Source of the DNA: Paracoccaceae bacterium
Lineage (GTDB): Bacteria > Pseudomonadota > Alphaproteobacteria > Rhodobacterales > Rhodobacteraceae
DNA length: 8,233 nt
Assembly (NCBI GenBank): GCA_002746395.1
Contig: NVXA01000014.1
Coordinates: 3,397 to 11,629 of the forward strand
Direction of reading: 5' to 3'
The notes beneath the pieces were generated by a model. The model saw nothing but the letters and a program-made list of their open reading frames with translations, did not search any database and was not told the DNA's origin. The position numbers were made by a program, and so were the translations under genes. Position 1 is the stretch's first letter. Every line of letters begins with the position of its first letter. This document shows positions 5,608-8,233 of the stretch, piece after piece.

Positions 5608-5967
5608 ATGACGACAATTATTGTGTGCGATACCTGCGACTATTCCATGCTGGAAAAACTGCACGATGGCAAAACCGGCGGTGAAATTCTGGCCGAACAT
5701 GTGGAACGCTTGGCCGCTGACACGGACCTGACGGTAAAACGCCAGTCCTGCCTGATGGGCTGCGAGCGGCATTGCAACGTCGCCATTCAGGGTGCGGGCA
5801 AGCTGACATATGTTCTGGGCAAGTTCGAGCCCAATACTCATTCCGCCGAGGCCGTGGTGGAATACGCACAGCGCCACGCCGAAAGCGAAACCGGCCAAGT
5901 GCCGTTCAAGCAATGGCCGCAAGGCGTAAAAGGGCATTTCGTGGCCCGCATTCCATCGTTAGGTTAG
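5608..5967 (+). CDS. DUF1636 predicted metal-binding protein of the cobalamin operon
   Basis: ATG 5608 is chosen because AAGGGG (5596-5601) lies six bases upstream. The ATGs at 5590 and 5569 are in frame but would put that site inside the gene. The 119-residue product has a Cys pair CDTC (7-10) and a second set in SCLMGCERHCNV (Cys48, Cys52, Cys56), followed by GAGKLTYVLGKF. This is the DUF1636 pattern, a thioredoxin-like ferredoxin fold in which four Cys could hold a 2Fe-2S cluster or a metal. Its function is not established as far as I know, but such genes recur beside cobW in alphaproteobacterial cobalamin clusters. Here it sits 20 bases after cobK and 9 bases before cobW. A role in cobalt delivery or electron supply to corrin-ring enzymes is inference. 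Confidence 0.87.
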   Translation: MTTIIVCDTCDYSMLEKLHDGKTGGEILAEHVERLAADTDLTVKRQSCLMGCERHCNVAIQGAGKLTYVLGKFEPNTHSAEAVVEYAQRHAESETGQVPFKQWPQGVKGHFVARIPSLG

Positions 5968-5976
5968 GGGATAAAC

Positions 5977-7041
5977 ATGGCAGGCAAGATTCCGGCAACG
6001 GTCATTACTGGGTTCCTCGGCGCGGGGAAAACCACCTTGGTGCAGCATATGTTGAAGAACGCCAACGGCAAGCGCATCGCGTTGATTATCAACGAGTTTG
6101 GTGATCTTGGCATTGACGGTGACTTGCTGAAAGGTTGCGGAATCGAGGGATGTAGCGACGACGATGTCGTCGAGCTGTCGAACGGCTGTATCTGCTGCAC
6201 TGTGGCCGAAGATTTCATTCCAGCTATTGAAAAGCTGCTGGGCCGCGAAAATCCACCCGATCATATCGTAATTGAAACCTCTGGTTTGGCACTGCCACAA
6301 CCCTTAGTGCGCGCCTTCAACTGGCCCGAAATCCGCAGTCGTGTGACCGTGGATGGCGTGGTAACCGTGGTTGACAGCGAGGCGTTGCATGCAGGCCGTT
6401 TCGCCCAGAACGAGGCCGCGATTGATGCGCAGCGCAGTGCGGATGACATGCTGGATCACGAAACGCCACTGTCGGAATTATTCGAAGACCAGCTCGCCTG
6501 TGCGGATATGATTATCCTTAACAAAGCGGACCTTCTAAGTGCAGATCAATTAGGCGATCTGGAAGCCAACCTGCGGGCAGGCGTGCGCGATGGCGTTCAG
6601 TTTGTCCGTGCCGAAATGGGGGCAGTAAGCCCGCAAACATTGTTGGGCATGGGGATTGGCGCAGAAGATGACCTGTCAGCGCGCCACGAAGTGCATCACC
6701 ACCACCACGATCACGACGATGATGATCACGACCACCATCACCACGAACACGGCCATGACGAGTTCGAGACTTTTCAGGTGACACTACCCGAAATTTCGGA
6801 TGTTGAGGCGTTTACCCAAACCGTTGTTCAGACAATTCGCGATCATAATATCTTGCGGCTCAAAGGTTTCGCGCAAGTTGGCGATAAACCTATGCGCTTG
6901 GTTATTCAGGCTGTTGGCCCGCGCATTGATACCTATTTTGACCGTTCGTTAACGGCAGACGAAAAGGGAAAAACCAACCTTGTGGTGATCGGTCAAGCAG
7001 GTCTTGATCGCGAACGTATCCTCGTGGCACTGGCGGGCTGA
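5977..7041 (+). CDS. cobW: CobW, GTPase for cobalt delivery in cobalamin synthesis
   Basis: The 354-residue protein carries a P-loop GFLGAGKTT (12-20), the family CxCC metal motif in NGCICCT (Cys71, Cys73, Cys74), a Walker B-like ETSG (100-103), the guanine-specificity motif NKAD (182-185) and a C-terminal CobW_C domain (about 267-353). Between them is a His/Asp loop (237-260) with 14 His in 24 residues. CobW-type GTPases are metallochaperones of the G3E family; members beside cobN are thought to load Co(II) for the cobaltochelatase. AGGGG six bases before the ATG decides the start. The stop shares one base with the cobN start (TGATG), implying coupled translation and fitting a CobW-CobN partnership. 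Gene context distinguishes it from zinc-linked COG0523 relatives. Confidence 0.93.
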   Translation: MAGKIPATVITGFLGAGKTTLVQHMLKNANGKRIALIINEFGDLGIDGDLLKGCGIEGCSDDDVVELSNGCICCTVAEDFIPAIEKLLGRENPPDHIVIETSGLALPQPLVRAFNWPEIRSRVTVDGVVTVVDSEALHAGRFAQNEAAIDAQRSADDMLDHETPLSELFEDQLACADMIILNKADLLSADQLGDLEANLRAGVRDGVQFVRAEMGAVSPQTLLGMGIGAEDDLSARHEVHHHHHDHDDDDHDHHHHEHGHDEFETFQVTLPEISDVEAFTQTVVQTIRDHNILRLKGFAQVGDKPMRLVIQAVGPRIDTYFDRSLTADEKGKTNLVVIGQAGLDRERILVALAG

Positions 7042-8233
7042 TGCATCTGCTTCAGGTTCAGCCCGGCGAGATTTCGGATGGATCCGAACCCGTTGATCTG
7101 GGCCAAACCCCTGCCGATGTGTTGGTAATCACGGCGGCGGATACGGAAATCGCGGGGCTGTCTGCGGCTTTTAGTGAAATGTCCGACGGGCCGAAAAGCC
7201 TGCGTTTGGCGAATATTGGCAACCTAGGCCATCCGTTTACCGTTGATAAATACCTTGACGACACAGCCACCAAATCGCGCCTTGTGATCGTGCGCATTCT
7301 GGGCGGGCAAGCGTACTGGCCCTATGGGCTGGAACAATTTGCCATTCGTCTGGGCGCTGCTGGCGTGCCATTTGTGGCCCTTCCCGGTGATGATAAACCC
7401 GAAGAAGGCTTGCGGCGGCTTTCAACCATCGCGGACGAGGATTACGACGCTCTTTGGTCCTACCTGATCGAAGGCGGGCCAGAAAATTCGGCGAATTTCC
7501 TGCGCTATACACGGGCGATGCTGGAGGATAGCGAAAAGCCAACAGCAGCCAAATTGCTGCTTCGCGCAGGCATATATTGGCCGGGGGAGGCGGATACCTC
7601 CATCGAGGATTTGCGCGAAAATCACTGGATAGACGGGCAACCCGTCGCGGCTTTGGTTTTCTATCGGGCCTTGGTTCAGGGTGCCGGATTGCACCCCATT
7701 AACCGTTTGGTGCGCCAATTATTGCGCCAAGGGCTGAACCCGTTGCCGATATTTGTGGCCTCCCTCAAAGATGCAGTTTCTGCCGCGACGGTCGGGCAGT
7801 TGTTCGCACAAGCCGCCCCCGCGGTGGTATTGAACGGTACAAGTTTCGCAGTGTCTTCGCCGCAATCAGGGGCCGAAGGGCATCAACCCACCCCGCTCGA
7901 TTCAACCGGTGCGCCGGTGTTCCAAATCGTGTTCGCAGGCGGAACCGAGGCGGCGTGGGAAGAAAGCCTAAGCGGATTTTCCTCCCGTGATATCGCAATG
8001 AACGTCAGCCTGCCGGAAATCGACGGTCGCATCCTGACCCGCGCCGTTAGCTTCAAAGGCGAGGCGTATTTCGACGAGACGACCGAGTGTCTGATCTCCA
8101 GCTATCGCGCCCACGGTGGGCGGATTTCGTTTGTGGCGGAACTGGCGGCGAATTGGGCAAAGCTGTCTTCCACTCCCGATGCAGACCGCAAAGTGGCGTT
8201 GGTGTTGGCGAACTATCCCAACAAAGACGGGCG
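7041..8233 (+). CDS. cobN: CobN, large subunit of aerobic cobaltochelatase, 3' end cut by window edge
   Basis: My translation from ATG 7041 stays open for 397 codons to the window end; whole CobN proteins are about 1,100-1,300 residues, so roughly a third is present. The N-terminus MHLLQVQPG, then DLGQTPADVLVITAADTEIA (19-38), RILGGQAYWPYG, GIYWPG and ALVFYRALVQG with LNPLPIFVASLKD are all CobN hallmarks. With CobS and CobT (not in the window) it inserts Co(II) into hydrogenobyrinic acid a,c-diamide using ATP, a late cobalt insertion step. It overlaps the cobW stop by one base and has only a weak GGCGGG before the start, so it is likely translated by coupling. No frameshift is seen in the visible part. 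Confidence 0.95.
   Translation, partial: MHLLQVQPGEISDGSEPVDLGQTPADVLVITAADTEIAGLSAAFSEMSDGPKSLRLANIGNLGHPFTVDKYLDDTATKSRLVIVRILGGQAYWPYGLEQFAIRLGAAGVPFVALPGDDKPEEGLRRLSTIADEDYDALWSYLIEGGPENSANFLRYTRAMLEDSEKPTAAKLLLRAGIYWPGEADTSIEDLRENHWIDGQPVAALVFYRALVQGAGLHPINRLVRQLLRQGLNPLPIFVASLKDAVSAATVGQLFAQAAPAVVLNGTSFAVSSPQSGAEGHQPTPLDSTGAPVFQIVFAGGTEAAWEESLSGFSSRDIAMNVSLPEIDGRILTRAVSFKGEAYFDETTECLISSYRAHGGRISFVAELAANWAKLSSTPDADRKVALVLANYPNKDG

Noticed and set aside
5365..5937. 190-codon minus-strand open frame across cobK and DUF1636
   Set aside because: It is antisense to two clearly recognised genes, has no recognisable domain and is a by-product of high GC.

Overview
The window looks like the chromosome of an alphaproteobacterium, most likely of the Rhodobacterales/Roseobacter type. 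The evidence is the moderately high GC, a DUF3572 gene, paired periplasmic c-type cytochromes, and a cobalamin operon carrying cobN, cobW and a DUF1636 gene. This assignment rests on gene content and family resemblance only, as no database search was possible. No tRNA, rRNA, insertion sequence, CRISPR array or B12 riboswitch was recognised.

Left part (1-2446). Two minus-strand genes form a small periplasmic electron-transfer operon: a class II cytochrome c556 (686-1156), then 8 bases on, a diheme c-type cytochrome (1-677) that runs off the window. Divergent to them lies a 24-codon ORF encoding a bare signal-peptide-like sequence (1320-1394). It overlaps by ATGA the start of a DUF3572 gene (1391-1684). 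On the opposite strand, a hairpin with a T-tract at the DUF3572 stop codon ends a minus-strand gene for a membrane-anchored, extremely Ala/Glu-rich protein (1744-2181). That protein is built from three ~36-residue repeats and has a recognisable promoter. The 265-base gap that follows holds this promoter and a two-tier palindrome (2329-2370).

Middle part (2447-3114). A tiny Met/Asp-rich lipoprotein gene (2447-2611) converges on a 4HBT-family thioesterase (2628-3062, minus). The best intrinsic terminator in the window (2654-2697), which reads for the lipoprotein gene, lies inside the thioesterase coding sequence. A 52-base divergent gap separates the thioesterase from the next operon. It contains an 8-bp inverted repeat formed by the two genes' Shine-Dalgarno sequences.

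Right part (3115-8233). A tightly packed plus-strand operon reads: HAD phosphatase, cbiD, cobK, DUF1636 metal-binding protein, cobW, cobN (5' part only). CbiD (C1 methylation and deacetylation) and CobK (the next reduction step) have overlapping genes. CobW (GTPase with a His-rich loop) and CobN (large cobaltochelatase subunit) also overlap. CobN belongs to the late-cobalt-insertion (aerobic) route, whereas CbiD is the textbook enzyme of the early-cobalt (anaerobic) route, so the operon is a pathway mosaic. DUF1636 sits where a metal- or redox-handling partner of CobW/CobN would be expected. The HAD enzyme is a candidate for a missing phosphatase step, or simply a hitchhiker.
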